A DNA stretch of 64,000 nucleotides from Oscarella lobularis. Lineage: Eukaryota; Porifera; Homoscleromorpha; Homosclerophorida; Oscarellidae. The stretch covers positions 4,081,733 through 4,145,732 of the forward strand of contig NC_089175.1 in the NCBI RefSeq assembly GCF_947507565.1, written 5' to 3'. This document shows, in pieces, positions 49,011 to 60,259 of this stretch. The notes under the pieces are model-generated. The model was not told the DNA's origin, made no database searches, and saw nothing but the letters and a program-made list of their open reading frames with translations. Position 1 is the stretch's first letter. The number at the start of each line of letters is the position of its first letter. The position numbers were made by a program, and so were the translations under genes.

Positions 49011-50100
49011 CTACCCTAGCCACACGGGCAAGGTTTGAGCAAAAGGATGGTGTGCAGACCTCCTTTCCGAGCCTTTTATGGAAGCCATCGTCAGGAGTGT
49101 TCACGAGATGAATCCGACAGTGGAAAACATCACCGTCGTTGGCAAAGAGAAAAGCTGCCACGAAGGTTCGAGATCATTAATTGGCGCGCACGTCAAGTTC
49201 ACCACCTCTCTTTTTCAACAAGTCGCTTACGAACTGACGAACTCTATGCATCTTACGCCTAAATGTTTGCAAGGAGCATCTTTTCCGGCGGCGGCGACGG
49301 CTACGACGCCTGTACTCGCATTCAAATACTCTCGCACGCTTGTCGGAGATGGGACACTCTGTCGAGGGCCAATTGAAGGTTGCGAAAGAAATAGCCACGC
49401 AGAACGGTTGGCAGTGGCTAGAACTGTGGACACATGGTACTAGTATGGGCCTTGAATCGAAGCATATACTGGATAAGTCTTTTTTGCTTCGTTTCTTTTT
49501 GCTCTAAGATGCCTCTTCCCAACTTCCGACGTGTTTGTGATCCGACCTTGGACGACTAAAACTCGTTGGAGCAGGCGTGAAAGTGAAAGGGATGCCGTAG
49601 TGGTTCACTGTTCAACTAGCACCTGTTTTGAGAGATTAGAATCAGCTAGTTAGATATTCTTAGACTTGGAGGGGGAAAGGTCAAGACATTTTTGTCCTTT
49701 CCTCTCCGCTGTGAAATTCTGCGCAATTCACATTTTGTTCTACTAGGCTCTGTCGGAGTGTTCGCTCGCCCGACATTTCGAATCGGGGTAGCGGGCCTCA
49801 AAGTGGAAAGGTTTAAATTCTTGGATATTCATGGAAGATGTTACCAAAAGGGTAATGAAGCTTCTGGAGTGGATTTTTATAGCTAACAGGGCTGGTTTTA
49901 TTTCTCTATATGTAGCTTTTGCTTCAAAACAATCCTAAGACACTTTTTCCCCACTTGGTGTTCACCTCTTCGGAATGACAAGAAGCTTTTCTCACAATGC
50001 TACGATTCATGAATGGCTTGTCAATTCGTTTTCTAAGGAGATCTTGGTCAGCTCGCTTCTTTATGTTAATTGAGGCTAAGCTAAGTTTTCACTTTTGTAA
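49011..50100. other. Region without a recognised gene
   Basis: There is one open stretch (49078-49443, FMEAIVRSVHEMNPTVENIT) that could be an exon of a decayed gene, but no domain is recognised. The remainder to about 50100 is unremarkable unique sequence. Confidence 0.35.
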
Positions 50101-52030
50101 TTAGCCTACCGCTATGTATCTGCACGACGGACTTCTCCTACAAAGTCATCTTATTGAGATGAACGCATCAGACCTCACTCTCCAGGCTATCAGAAATCAA
50201 GCCCAAAAGGTAGGCGCAGAAGAGATCCTCTAATATCTATCTATCTATCTATCTATTGATACTTGGCAATGAAGCTTGATGGTCTAACAGCTGGGGCCCC
50301 ATTCGGTTTGACAGCTACCTCAAAGGCAGAACTTATGATCAATACAATATATTTAGTTTGAGCGACACTCTCACTAAGGTAGGAATTTACCTTTAGATCG
50401 TATGGGGGATGGAAGGCGGATTTTAATTAATTATGGTGTATACAATGGTGGTAAGTAATGTTCAGCGCGGTAAAGATCCACTCAAAACGTATTCGCGAAA
50501 GAGGCGAGACTTCGTGGAGTGCCAACCAGTAGCTCCAGTAAATGGCTCGTATCACTTTCGTGTTGTAACAATCGAGGCAAGCGTGCTCAGAAATCAGAAA
50601 ATATTTGATGTCTGTATACAATATGTACTATTAGGAACCGCCGTTCTTGTTTTACAACAAGAACTCGACTCCCCAGTACACGGGATTTCTCGTGGACATG
50701 ATGGAGCTGCCCAAAGAGAATATGGGTGCAACGGGGTTTCCTTTCACATACACATTTGGACTTTCTCCCGACGGAATGTACGGAGATTTTCACACTACTG
50801 TACGAGGCGCGGAGTAGCAGAACCGGGAGGAATGTTAGGCGAAGTTGTGCACTGCGTAAGAGGCGAGAGAAAGCACTCGAGTCTAAATCAATAAGAGTTT
50901 TCTTTCCGACCCACTAGAGGGCCGATTTAGCTGTCGCACCCATAGTTATCACGGCTAATCGTCAGAAGCACGTCGACTTCACGAAACCTTGGATGGACTC
51001 CGGACTCGTGCTCATGTCTTCAAAGCCTCATCCGATAACTGCAACTTACTTTGCATTGCTCGATCCTTTGTCCCCTCGCCTGTGGATTCTTGCTATCGTC
51101 TTCATCTTTGTTGCCAGTATAACTTTGCCTCTTCTCCAGATGATCACCCCCATCGCGCTTGCAAGAGACTCGCGATCTTCATGAAAATCGTCACGGTGTT
51201 TTCAATCTTTTCGTTACAAACTAAACGAATTGGTTTGGTTTTTCTTCACGACCGCAATGCAGCAGGGACCAGAGGGGGCCACGTTTCTTCCAGCTAAAAT
51301 TCTTATCGGCATTTGGTATTTCTTCGTCATGATCCTCGTGGCAACGTACACGGCAAATTTAGCCGCTTTTCTCACTTTTCATCGTATTCCAATGGGCATA
51401 TCATCTATCGACGACCCAGCAGCTCAGGTTCAGGTTCCCCACGGCACAGTGAAAGGCTCGGCCATCGAGAGCTTCTTCGCCAATTCTCCCTTACAGAACG
51501 ATGGGAACGTTTATGAGGAATACACCCAGTGCGATGGTCGATAACAGTTCGGAGGGCGTAAGGCGAGCTGGGGCAGGAATTCTACCCACAGGCGAAGATT
51601 ACGTTTTCATCTGGGACGCGCCAGCACTGCAATATCTTACCACCAAGAGACCGTGCAGCACTCGAAGTTTCAACAGACATGGACACGGACGGCATTGTCA
51701 TGCCACAGGGCATGCCATATCGCGATCGATTTTCGATAGAAATACTGAAGCTTCGCGATCGCGGGAACATCGAACAGTTTTCGGCCGATTGGTTCGATGC
51801 GGCCGAGTGCGATAGCGGACCTACATTGTTGGATACCGGACAGATGGACGTGATCAATAGCCTATTAGGTCGGCGTGTTTATTTTGCTGGCTGTGGGCAT
51901 CGCTCTTGCCTTTTTGGTAGCTCTGTTTCACAGGTTCACGTTCAACTTCAGGGGTGGCTCATTCAACCCAAGAGTGCCAAGATCTGAAGAAGAGCCGAGA
52001 AAATACTGTATTAGTGCATTCACTTCGTCC
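50101..52030 (+). pseudogene. Ionotropic glutamate receptor, frame-broken
   Basis: Pieces appear in receptor order. A possible amino-terminal-domain end (50106-50209 and FDSYLKGRTYDQY at about 50310) is followed by HFRVVTIE. The S1 lobe from 50636 reads EPPFLFYNK and GFLVDMMELP, then GGMLGEVV and RADLAVAPIVITANRQKHVD. Next are M1 (SPRLWILAIVFIF), the pore loop and M3 (TAMQQGPEGATF, VATYTANLAAFLT) and the S2 lobe (VKGSAIESFF, TGEDYVFIWDAP, DGIVMPQGMPYRDRF, ADWFDAAECD). M4 is GVFILLAVGIALAFLVALF. Frame changes occur at about 50815, 51170, 51530, 51670 and 51870, where no normal intron fits. The gene would be a ligand-gated cation channel, but it is almost certainly inactive. A tetranucleotide microsatellite (tatc)n lies at 50234-50256. 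Confidence 0.75.
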
Positions 52031-52176
52031 ACTTTCCTAGGCGCTCAAAATAGAATCAATATACCCTTTCGTAAATCGAAATCTGAGGAGACAGTCTGGA
52101 GTGTCGGTTTGTTCTCGTACCTGACGTCGCGCCTGGATACATACATGTAAACACATCACGTGTAGAGCGAGTCAAA

Positions 52177-52691
52177 ATGGCCGTCCTACAAAGAAAGGCC
52201 GTAGCGTACACGTGCCTAAAGTCGTCCAGGCAGGTCTAGCAGTCACCAAAATGTTCTTGGACAGTGTCTGTTTATCAGGTCAAGAAGAATTGCTCGCTGA
52301 TGTGCAAATTACGGCCGAACAGCTTCTTCGCGAAGCGAAGGAACGCCTGCTCGAAGCCGTAAAACCGGTGAGCATCCGAAACGATCGCTGATCTTTGCAA
52401 AGAGCCGATAAAACCAGACTCTCATGCGAAAAATAACCGATCCGGAAGATCTGCGGATTTTCGACTTCGAAAAAGAAAGGTAGAACTCGCGAGGGCATGG
52501 TTTGAGACGTTCGTTACACGCACTCATTTAGGGCTACGAGGATAACCCGGATAACATTCGAAAGAATCGACTCCAGATGACGAATTGGATAAAATGGAGG
52601 AAAGGCCAGAACGACTTTCAAAGGTCTCTCTTATTAATTCTCTATAGCGAGCATAACGTCGCGTTTCTAGTGCGAGGTCCATATACGAACA
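52177..52691 (+). pseudogene. CRNKL1: CRNKL1 (crooked neck) 5' exons, truncated
   Basis: Exons at about 52177-52229 (GRSVHVPKVVQ), 52279-52367 (VQITAEQLLREAKERLLEA), about 52424-52480 (KITDPEDLRIFDFEKER), 52532-52622 (EDNPDNIRKNRLQMTNWIKW) and a stub at 52671 (ARSIYEQ). The order and residues match the N-terminus and first HAT repeat of crooked neck/Clf1, a spliceosome scaffold of the Prp19 complex. Frame slips are needed just after the ATG and early in exon 2. The gene stops in the middle of its first HAT repeat at about 52691, where the repeat motif acgcgtttttttcgacc begins. All remaining HAT repeats are absent, so this is a truncated remnant. Confidence 0.78.
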
Positions 52692-52890
52692 GACGCGTTT
52701 TTTTCGACCTTTTAACGGTCAAACGACGCGTTTCTTCAAAGGGGGGCTCACTTCAAATTTTGCTTCTTTCAATATAGAATATTTATTGCACAAAATATGA
52801 CCTGTTGCTTGCAATATTTATTGCTATATTTATTGGAGAAAAGATGGCCTGTTCTTTTGAATTTTGACTCTATTGTCTCTCTCTGCATAG
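52685..52890 (+). mobile_element. Terminal module of element R
   Basis: It starts with acgcgtttttttcgaccttt, carries the inverted partner ggtcaaacgacgcgt and continues ttcaaaggggggctcacttc and AT-rich sequence (tgacctgttgctt). The same module occurs at 48280-48350 and 58815-58930. It abuts the truncated CRNKL1 exon on one side and the ISWI fragment on the other. Confidence 0.6.
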
Positions 52891-52909
52891 TTGACTGTTG
52901 TTTTTCTAG

Positions 52910-53430
52910 ACACATCAAGAACGGGGAGATGAGAGAGTATCAGATTCGTGGAGGACTCAACTGGTTGATCGAATAAATGACTGGAGTATCGGCAGATGAA
53001 ATGGTCACTTAACAACAGCATTACCTTATCGAGAATTTGATTATTTATTTTTCGCTTTTATAGGGTCTCGCAAAGACGCTGCAGACGATTTCGCTGTTCG
53101 GCTATCCGAAGCAAATCGACTTTTCACAATTGGATTGGCGAATTTGAGCTCTGGTGTCCAAACACACAAACCATCGCCAAAGAAGCTTGGGTCAGTCTTG
53201 TGAACCTGTGAGCGAGACACCGCTGATCACTCTTGTTTATTTAAACTGTTTCCTAGGCTTCTCTTGTCAAGTCGACCTACAAAGTGGTTCTCATTGAGAA
53301 GAGCCACTTGAAGAAAATCAATCGGATATGCATCGAGAAATCGATGCAGTCTCTCGCCGCGATCGTTTTCATCAATGCAGTCTTACGCCGCGATCGTCTT
53401 CGACAGCAAAAAAGCCCAAACTAATTGCAT
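52910..53430 (+). pseudogene. SMARCA5: ISWI/SMARCA5-type SNF2 helicase fragment, copy 1
   Basis: Exon 52910-53003 encodes HIKNGEMREYQIRGGLNWLI, a TAA stop, then TGVSADEM. Exon from 53064 encodes GLAKTLQTISLFGY, equivalent to the Walker A segment GLGKTLQTISLLGY with Gly to Ala. Exon from 53256 encodes YKVVLIEKSHLKKIN, aligned to the DEAH box segment but with the acid box lost. ISWI is an ATP-dependent nucleosome remodeller. Only the first helicase motifs survive, with a stop codon and altered catalytic motifs, so it is non-functional. Two more copies lie downstream. Confidence 0.72.
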
Positions 53431-53439
53431 TGTCATAAC

Positions 53440-53740
53440 GAACAACGTCATCAGGTACGGTACCCTAAAAGAATCCTTGGGCATATAGAAAAGGTAGAGG
53501 GAGGACCCGCAGCGCCAGTCTGTATAGTCAAGTAGAGGGCTCTCAGCGCCAGTCAATGGGTAGTTTACTTCTAAATGGTAAAAACGATTAAAATTACCCG
53601 TCAAATTGCCACGAGGTAAAATTACTGCGAACTAAAATAATGGAAAGTTGAGGAACACTCGACCTAGTAAAGTGCTTTATATTATCCTAGTTTCAGGGCA
53701 ATTAAGTAGAGGCACTCACTTTTATAAAAAATGCACAGCA
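53440..53740. repeat. Repeat segment following ISWI fragments
   Basis: The stretch aggtacggtaccctaaaaga through gggctctcagcgccagtcaa to gcacagcacagct occurs at 53452-53750, 57198-57505 and 59300-59605, each time directly after an ISWI fragment. The three copies differ by small indels. No coding content. Confidence 0.7.
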
Positions 53741-53940
53741 CAGCTATTATATCAAAGGGGGCGCCCACGTTTGATAGGCGAGAGTGTCTGTAATTCGTTG
53801 CGCGCGAGTCGCGCTTACGGATCAGGCGCATGGAACGCCACTCGCGCATAGTAATTGCGTGATCAACGGCAGCGCCCGACTGCTTATTAAGGGAAGATAG
53901 AATTTTTTTTTCATCCCGCCATTACCGCACCCTTAATTAA
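53740..53940. repeat. GC-rich hairpin module (gcgcgagt...actcgcgc)
   Basis: The module has gggggcgcccac, then attcgttgcgcgcgagtcgc, gcgcatggaacgcc and actcgcgcat, ending ggcagcgcccgactgcttat. gcgcgagt and actcgcgc are exact reverse complements about 35 bp apart and can form a stem. Copies: 53740-53890, 55490-55735 (dimer), 57505-57745 (dimer), 59605-59745, 60260-60500 (dimer), 62370-62510. Confidence 0.75.
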
Positions 53941-53954
53941 TTAATTAATTAATT

Positions 53955-54293
53955 AATCACACTGTAATTACAAGAGCAATACAGTGAAATTACAAGAGAC
54001 TGGCCAGGCGACTCTCTTGTAATAAATTACAGTGAAATTACAAGAGACTGGCCAACAGACTCTCTTGTAATAAATTACAGTGAAATTACAAGAGTCTGGC
54101 AAAGCGACTCTCTTGTAATTATTTACAGTGAAATTACAAGAGACTGGCCTAGCGACTTTCTTGAATGAATTTCAGTAAAATTACAAGTGACTGGCCAACA
54201 GTCTCTCTTGTAATAAATTATAGTGAAATTACATGAGTCTGGCCAACCGACTGTCTTTTAATAATTCACAGTGAAATTACAAGAGGCTGAAAA
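53955..54293. repeat. 48-bp hairpin-forming tandem array, locus 1
   Basis: The unit is ttacaagagactggccaaca then gactctcttgtaataaattacagtgaaa. ttacaagaga and tctcttgtaa are exact inverted repeats, so every unit can form a hairpin with a loop of about 13-15 bases. Other loci: 55785-56170, 57842-58670, 59785-60205, 60597-61033. Confidence 0.9.
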
Positions 54294-54990
54294 AACGCGC
54301 CTCTTTGACGTAGCAATTTTTTTTAAAAAAATTAAAAAAAGTTACGACACTTGATACAAACCACACGGAAGACGGTGCTATGGAGGTTTATCCGGTACCA
54401 GAGGTATCTCACAGGCGCAGCGGAGCTAATGACTAGGAAGGCCGGAGCCCTTGTCGGGTGAGGAGAATGACCGACCACCGGGCCATGATGGTCAAACCCT
54501 TGGGGAGAGTTTCCAACTCCCTTCTATCCTAGTCACGAGCTCATGCTCCTGCTACTGATAAGTATATGGAAACGCTGGGTATATATATGAGAACCCTGCC
54601 GGGGTCACTTCGACTGCAGCTATTCACCAACCAAAAATACTCTCTCAATCGGCCGCAAATACGTTTCTGACAACAACAACAAACGAATTTTGTCGGAAAT
54701 CAATCTAGAAACGCGAAAAAACGGAGAATATAACGCGTGCCACGTACGAAAGGCACGCCCTGTCACGCTACATATGACGTCAGTTGAATGCAACAAAATG
54801 CTTCATAGGAACAAGTAGAGGCAAAGAATTCGCCGCGAAGTGCATTGTGGGTCTATTCTAAAGACATTCCGTCGCCATTTAGAGGCGCAAAGCAAACGGA
54901 TGCGAAGTTACGACGATATGCTTAATCAGCGAAATCTAGGCGATATGTGCCGCCTCTATAAACAGGCATAGCGAAACGCGCGCTAAGCGG
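54293..54990 (-). mobile_element. Element R, copy 2 (reverse)
   Basis: Reverse complement of 47590-48350 with small differences. It is followed directly on its left by the 48-bp array through gaggctgaaaaaacgcgcctc. Confidence 0.75.
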
Positions 54991-55490
54991 ATCAGACCAC
55001 AGATAATATTGTCTCTGATCAGACGCTACATGACTAGTACTGGCGCGCCGCGCGCAGGCACTCATTGACTGAATACTGGTGCGCTGCGCGCTGGCTCTCG
55101 TCAAATCATTTAACAACAGACAAATAAATAAATAAATTCGGTCAAAATTTGTCCAAAGACAAATTTCGTGTCTAAGGAAAAGGCTGAAATTATGTTTTCA
55201 GCCGTCTTCCTTGTAGAAATTAATTCACGTTTTCAACAATCCGCTCCCTGAGTATACATTTATACTCCGGGCGAAGAACGGCTCCCTGAGTGTATAAATA
55301 TATTTCCTCCTTGTAGCAGTTAATAAGGAAAAGGCTGAAATCATGCTTTCAACAGTCCTCCTTCTAGAAATTAATCACTGGTTTTTCAATTTAAATTGGC
55401 AATACTTTTCATATATTCCCCCATATTCGGCGACGCTAATTCCATCCTCTCGTCGTCCGTACTCTCCAACAGACTCTCTTGCAAAGGGGG
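54991..55490. repeat. Segment duplicated at 61860-62370
   Basis: This includes ctggcgcgccgcgcgcaggc, aatttgtccaaagacaaatt (inverted repeat) and aaggctgaaattatgttttc, which recur in the same order at 61860-62370. No coding sequence seen. Confidence 0.65.
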
Positions 55491-55760
55491 CGCCCACTTT
55501 TTATAGGCAAAGTGTCTGTAATTCTTTGCGCGCGAGTCGCACTTACGGATGAGGCGCATGGAACGCCACTCGCGCATAAAAAGTGCTGGCGGTTACGCCC
55601 ACTTTTGATGGGCAAGTGTCTTCAATTCGTTGCGCGCGAATGGCGCTTGCGGTTCAGGCGCATGGAACGCCACTCGCGCATAGTAATGGCGTGGTCAACG
55701 GCAGCGCCCGACTGCTTATTAAAGGAAGATAGAATTTTTTCATCCTGTCATTACCTCACC
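55490..55760. repeat. GC-rich hairpin module, dimer
   Basis: Two successive copies of the gcgcgag...actcgcgcat module, the second with gcgcgcgaatggcgcttgcg. Same arrangement as 60260-60500. Confidence 0.75.
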
Positions 55761-55784
55761 GTTAATTAATTAAATAATTACTTA

Positions 55785-56170
55785 CACTGTAATTACAAGA
55801 GTATTACAAGAGACTGGCCAGGCGACTCTCTTGTAATAAATTACAGTGAAATTACAAGATACTGGCCAAACGACTCTCTTGCAATAAATTGCAGTAAATT
55901 ACAAGAGACTGGCCAAGAGACTCTCTTGTAATAAATTACAGTGAAATTACAAGAGACTGGCCAAGCGATTCTCTTGTAGTAAATTGCAGTGAAATGACAA
56001 GAGACTGGCCAACCGACTCTCTTGCAATAAATTACAAAAAATACAAGAGTCTGGCCAACCGACTCTTTTTGAATGAATTACAGTAAAATTACAAGAGACT
56101 GGCCAACAGACTATCTTGTTATAAATTACAGTGAAATTACCAGAGACTGGCCAACCGACTCTCTTGTACA
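55785..56170. repeat. 48-bp hairpin array, locus 2
   Basis: About eight units of the ttacaagagactggccaac...tctcttgtaa repeat, with single-base changes in the loop (aaacg, aagag, aaccg). Confidence 0.9.
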
Positions 56171-56214
56171 TAAGAAAATTGTCTTCAAGACAATTTTTAA
56201 AAGTTGTTTTTTAA

Positions 56215-56345
56215 TTCTTAGGACCTAAATATTTAATTCAGGGCCTAATCTTTAATTCTTAGGCCCTAAATATTAAATTGAGGCTCTAATCTTTAATTCT
56301 AAAGGCCTAAATATTAAATTGAGGGCCTAATCTTTAATTCCTAGT
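56215..56345. repeat. AT-rich ttaggccctaaat repeat
   Basis: Short tandem phrases of tcttaggccctaaatattaa and gggcctaatctttaattc. Related sequence occurs at 57745-57840 and 60505-60597. Confidence 0.7.
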
Positions 56346-56605
56346 AAAATGTTTCTAGCGTTTATTTATTAGGTAGGGAAACATGTTTCCATTAGGTAGG
56401 GAAACATTTTTCCAGTGTTGATTCATTAGGTAGGGAAACATGTTTCTATTTAGGTTGGGAAACATGTTTCCAGCGTTTATTCATTAGGTAGGGGAACATG
56501 TTTCTAGCGTTTTTTCATTGGGTAGGGGAACATGTTTCTAGCGTTTATTCATTAGGTAGGGAAACATGTTTCTATTAGGTTGGGAAACATGTTTCCAAGG
56601 GCATG
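56345..56605. repeat. 34-bp array with perfect palindrome ggaaacatgtttcc, locus 1
   Basis: The unit is attaggtagggaaacatgtt then tccagcgtttattc. The 14-bp core ggaaacatgtttcc is a perfect palindrome. The larger locus is at 62590-63459. Confidence 0.9.
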
Positions 56606-56614
56606 GTTTGAGAC

Positions 56615-57165
56615 TCTATTGTCTCTCTCTGCATAGTTGACTGTTGTTTTTCTAGACATCAAGAACGGGGAGATGGGAGAGTATAGATTCGTGGAGGACT
56701 CAACTGGTTGATCGAATAAATGACTGGAATATCGGCAGATGAAATGGTCACTTAACAACAGCATTACCTTATCGAGAATTTGATTATTTATTTTTCGCTT
56801 TTTATAGGGTCTCGCAAAGACGCTGTAGACGATTTCGCTGTTCGGCTATCCGAAGCAAATCGACTTTTCACAATTGGATTGGCAAATTTGAGCTCTGGTG
56901 TCCAAACACACAAACCATCGCCAAAGAAGCTTGGGTCAGTCTTGTGAACCTGTGAGCGAGACACCGCTGATCACTCTTGTTTATTTAAACTGTTTCCTAG
57001 GCTTCTTTTGTCAAGTCGACCTACAAAGTGGTTCTCATTGAGAAGAGCCACTTGAAGAAAATCAATCGGATATGCATCGAGAAATCAATGCAGTCTCTCG
57101 CCGCGATCGTTTTCATCAATGCAGTCTTGCGCCGCGATCGTCTTCGACAGCAAAAAAGCCAAAGC
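56615..57165 (+). pseudogene. SMARCA5: ISWI/SMARCA5-type helicase fragment, copy 2
   Basis: Near-identical to copy 1 from the upstream intron (ttgactctattgtctctctc-like) onwards. A base is lost in the first exon (gagtatagattcg for gagtatcagattcg). GLAKTL is retained except that the following Gln codon is TAG (ctgtag). It joins the 34-bp array at about 56610 through gggcatggtttgag, a phrase also present in the CRNKL1 fragment at 52493, suggesting recombination between copies. Confidence 0.68.
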
Positions 57166-57189
57166 TAATTGCATTGTCATAACGAACAA

Positions 57190-57745
57190 CGTCATCAGGT
57201 ACGGTACCCTATAAGAATCCTTGGGCATATAGGAAAGGTAGAGGGAGGACCCGCAGCGCCAGTCTGTATAGTCAAGTAGAGGGCTCTCAGCGCCAGTCAA
57301 TGGGTAGTTTACTTCTAAATGGTAAAAACGATTAAAATTACCCGTCAAATTGCCACGAGGTAAAATTACTGCGAACTAAAATAATGGAAAGTTGAGGAAC
57401 ACTCGACCTAGTAAAGTGCTTTATATTATCCTAGTTTCAGGGCAATTAAGTAGAGGCACTCAAGACCTACACTTTTATAAAAAATGCACAGCACAGCTCT
57501 TATATCAAAGGGGGCGCCCACGTTTGATAGGCGAGAGTGTCTGTAATTCGTTGCGCGCGAGTCGCGCTTACGGATCAGGCGCATGGAACGCCACTCGCGC
57601 ATAAAAAGTGCTGGCGAGAACGCCCACTTTTGACAGGCAAGTGTCTTCAATTCGTTGCGCGCGAGCCGCGCTTACGGATCAGGCGCATGGAACGCCACTC
57701 GCGCATAGTAATGGCGTGACCAACGGCAGCGCCCGACTGCTTATT
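57190..57745. repeat. Repeat segment plus GC-rich hairpin dimer, second locus
   Basis: Same order as after ISWI copy 1: aggtacggtacc segment, then two gcgcgag/actcgcgc modules. Confidence 0.7.
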
Positions 57746-57841
57746 AAATATTTAGGCCCACACAATTAAAGATGAGGCCTTCAATTTAATATTTAGGCCC
57801 TAAGAAATAGAGATGAGTGCCTCAATTTAATATTTAGATAA

Positions 57842-58670
57842 AGATAAGAGTCTGGCAAAGCGACTCTCTTGTAATAAATTCCAGTGAAATTGCAAGAGAC
57901 TGGCCCACCGAATCTCTTGTAATAAATTACGGTGAAATTACAAGAGTCTCGGCAACAGACTCTCTTGCAATAAATTGCAGTAAAATTACAAGAGACTGGC
58001 CAACAGATTCTCTTGCAATAAATTACTGTGAAATTTCAAGATTCTGGCCAACAGTTTCTCTTGTAATAAATTGCAGTAAAATTCCCAGAGACTGGCCAAC
58101 AGACTCTCTTGTAATAAATTGCAGTGAAATTACAAGAGACTGGCCAACAGACTCTCTTGTAATAAATTACAGTAAAATTACAAGAGACTGGACAACAGAC
58201 TCTCTTGTAATAAATTACAGTGAAATTACTAGAGACTGGCCAACAGACTCTCTTGTAATAAATTACTGTGAAATTACAAGTGATTGGCCAAAAGTCTCTA
58301 TTGTAATAAATTACAGTGAAATTACAAGAGACTGGCCAAGCGACTTTTTTGTAATATATTAAAGTGAAATTACAAGTGACTGGCCAACAGACTCTCTTGT
58401 AATAAATTACAGTGAAATTACAAGAGACTGGCCAACAGACTCTCTTGTAATAAATTACTGTGAAATTACAAGTGATTGGCCAAAAGTCTCTATTGTAATA
58501 AATTACAGTGAAATTACAAGAGACTGGCCAAGCGACTCTTTTGTAATATATTAAAGTGAAATTACAAGTGACTGGCCAACAGACTCTCTTGTAATAAATT
58601 ACAGTGAAATTACAAGAGACTGGCCCACCGAATCTTGTGTAATAAATTAGAGTGAAATTACAAGAGTCTG
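57842..58670. repeat. 48-bp hairpin array, locus 3
   Basis: About 17 units. The first 160 bp and the preceding ttaggccc segment (57745-58000) are repeated almost exactly at 60505-60760. Confidence 0.9.
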
Positions 58671-58930
58671 AAAAAACGAGCTTCTTTGACGTAGCAAATT
58701 TATAAAATAGTTACGACACTTGATACAAACCACACGGAAGACGGTGCTATGGAGGTTTATCCGGTACCAGAGGTATCTCACAGGCGCAGCGGAGCTAATG
58801 ACTAGGAAAGCCAGAACAGACGCGCTTTTTGACCTTTTAGCGGTCAAACGACACGCTTCTTCAAAGGGGGCCCCACTTCAAATTTTGCTTCTTTTAATAT
58901 TGAATATTTATTGCAGAAAATATGACCTGT
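58668..58930 (-). mobile_element. Element R, partial copy joined to its terminal module
   Basis: Reverse-orientation R sequence from the gctgaaaaaacgagcttctt end through cggtaccagaggtatctcac stops at gactaggaaagccagaacag. It is fused directly to the acgcgctttttgacc terminal module. Most of R is deleted. Confidence 0.65.
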
Positions 58931-58939
58931 TGCTCCCAA

Positions 58940-59275
58940 TATTTATCGCTGTTCGGCTATCCGAAGCAAATCGACTTTTCACAATTGGATTGGCGAATTT
59001 GAGCTCTGGTGTCCAAACATGCAAACCAAGAAGCTTGGGTCAGTCTTGTGAACCTGTGAGCGAGACACCGCTGATCACTCTTGTTTATTTAAACTGTTTC
59101 CTAGGCTTCTTTTGTCAAGTCGACCTGCGAAGTGGTTCTCATTGAGAAGAGACACTTCAAGAAAATCAATTAGATATGTATCGAGAAATCAATGCAGTCT
59201 CTCGCCGCGATCGTTTTCATCAATACAGTCTTGCGCCGCGATCGTCTTCGACAGCAAAAAAGCCAAAGCTAATTG
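58940..59275 (+). pseudogene. SMARCA5: ISWI/SMARCA5-type helicase fragment, copy 3 (most truncated)
   Basis: It starts within the Walker A exon (cgctgttcggctatccgaag), so the DEM and GLAKT codons are lost. The VVLIEK exon equivalent follows. A deletion joins the AT-rich terminal module directly to the exon. Confidence 0.65.
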
Positions 59276-59784
59276 CATTGTCATAACGAACAACGTCATC
59301 AGGTACGGTACCCTAAAAGAATATAGGAAAGGTAGAGGGAGGACCCGCAGCGCCAGTCGGTTTAGTCAAGTAGAGGGCTCTCAGCGCCAGTCAATAGGTA
59401 GTTTACTTCTAAATGGTAAAAACGATTAAAATTACCCACAATGTCAAATTGCCACGAGGTAAAATTACTACGAACTAAAATAATGGAAAGTTGAGGAACA
59501 CTCGACCTGGTAAAGTATTTATATTATCCTAGTTTCAGGGCATTTAAGTAGAGGCACTCAAGACCTACACTTTTATAAAAAATGCACAGCACAGCTATTA
59601 TATCAAAGGGGGCGCCCACGTTTGATAGGCGAGAGTGTCTGTAATTCGTTGCGCGCGAGTCGCGCTTACGGATCAGGTGCAAGGAACGCCACTCGCGCAT
59701 AATAATTGCGTTATCAACGGCAGCGCCCGACTGCTTATTAAGGGAAGATAGAATTTTTTTCATCTTGTTATTACCACACCCTTA

Positions 59785-60205
59785 ATAAATTACACTGTAG
59801 TTACAAGAGACTGGTAAACAGACTCTCTTGTAATAAATTGCAGTAAAATTACAAGAGACTGGCAAACAGACTCTCTTGTAATAAATTGCAGTAAAATTAC
59901 AAGAGACTGGCAAACAGACTCTCTTGTAATAAATTATAGTGAAATTACAAGAGACTGGCCAAAGACTCTGTTGTAATATAAATTACAGTGAAAATACAAG
60001 AGATTTGCCAACAGACTCTCTTGTAATAAATTAAAGTATAATTACAAGAGACGGGCCAACAGACTCTCTTCTTGGACTTGTAATAAATTACAGGGAAATT
60101 ACAAGAGACTGGCCAACAGACTCTCTTGTAATAAATTACAGTAAAATTACAAGCAACTGGTGGCCAACAGACTCTCTTGTACTAAATTACAGTGACGTTA
60201 CAAGA
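59785..60205. repeat. 48-bp hairpin array, locus 4
   Basis: About nine units, one carrying an insertion (cttcttggacttgtaa at about 60070). Confidence 0.88.
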
Positions 60206-60259
60206 CTAATTCCATCCTCTCGTCGTCCGTACTTCGACAGACTCTCCAACAGACTCTCT

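Noticed and set aside
49780-49850. 18S rRNA-like phrase (taaattcttggat)
   Set aside because: Only about a dozen bases match; the flanks do not resemble rRNA.
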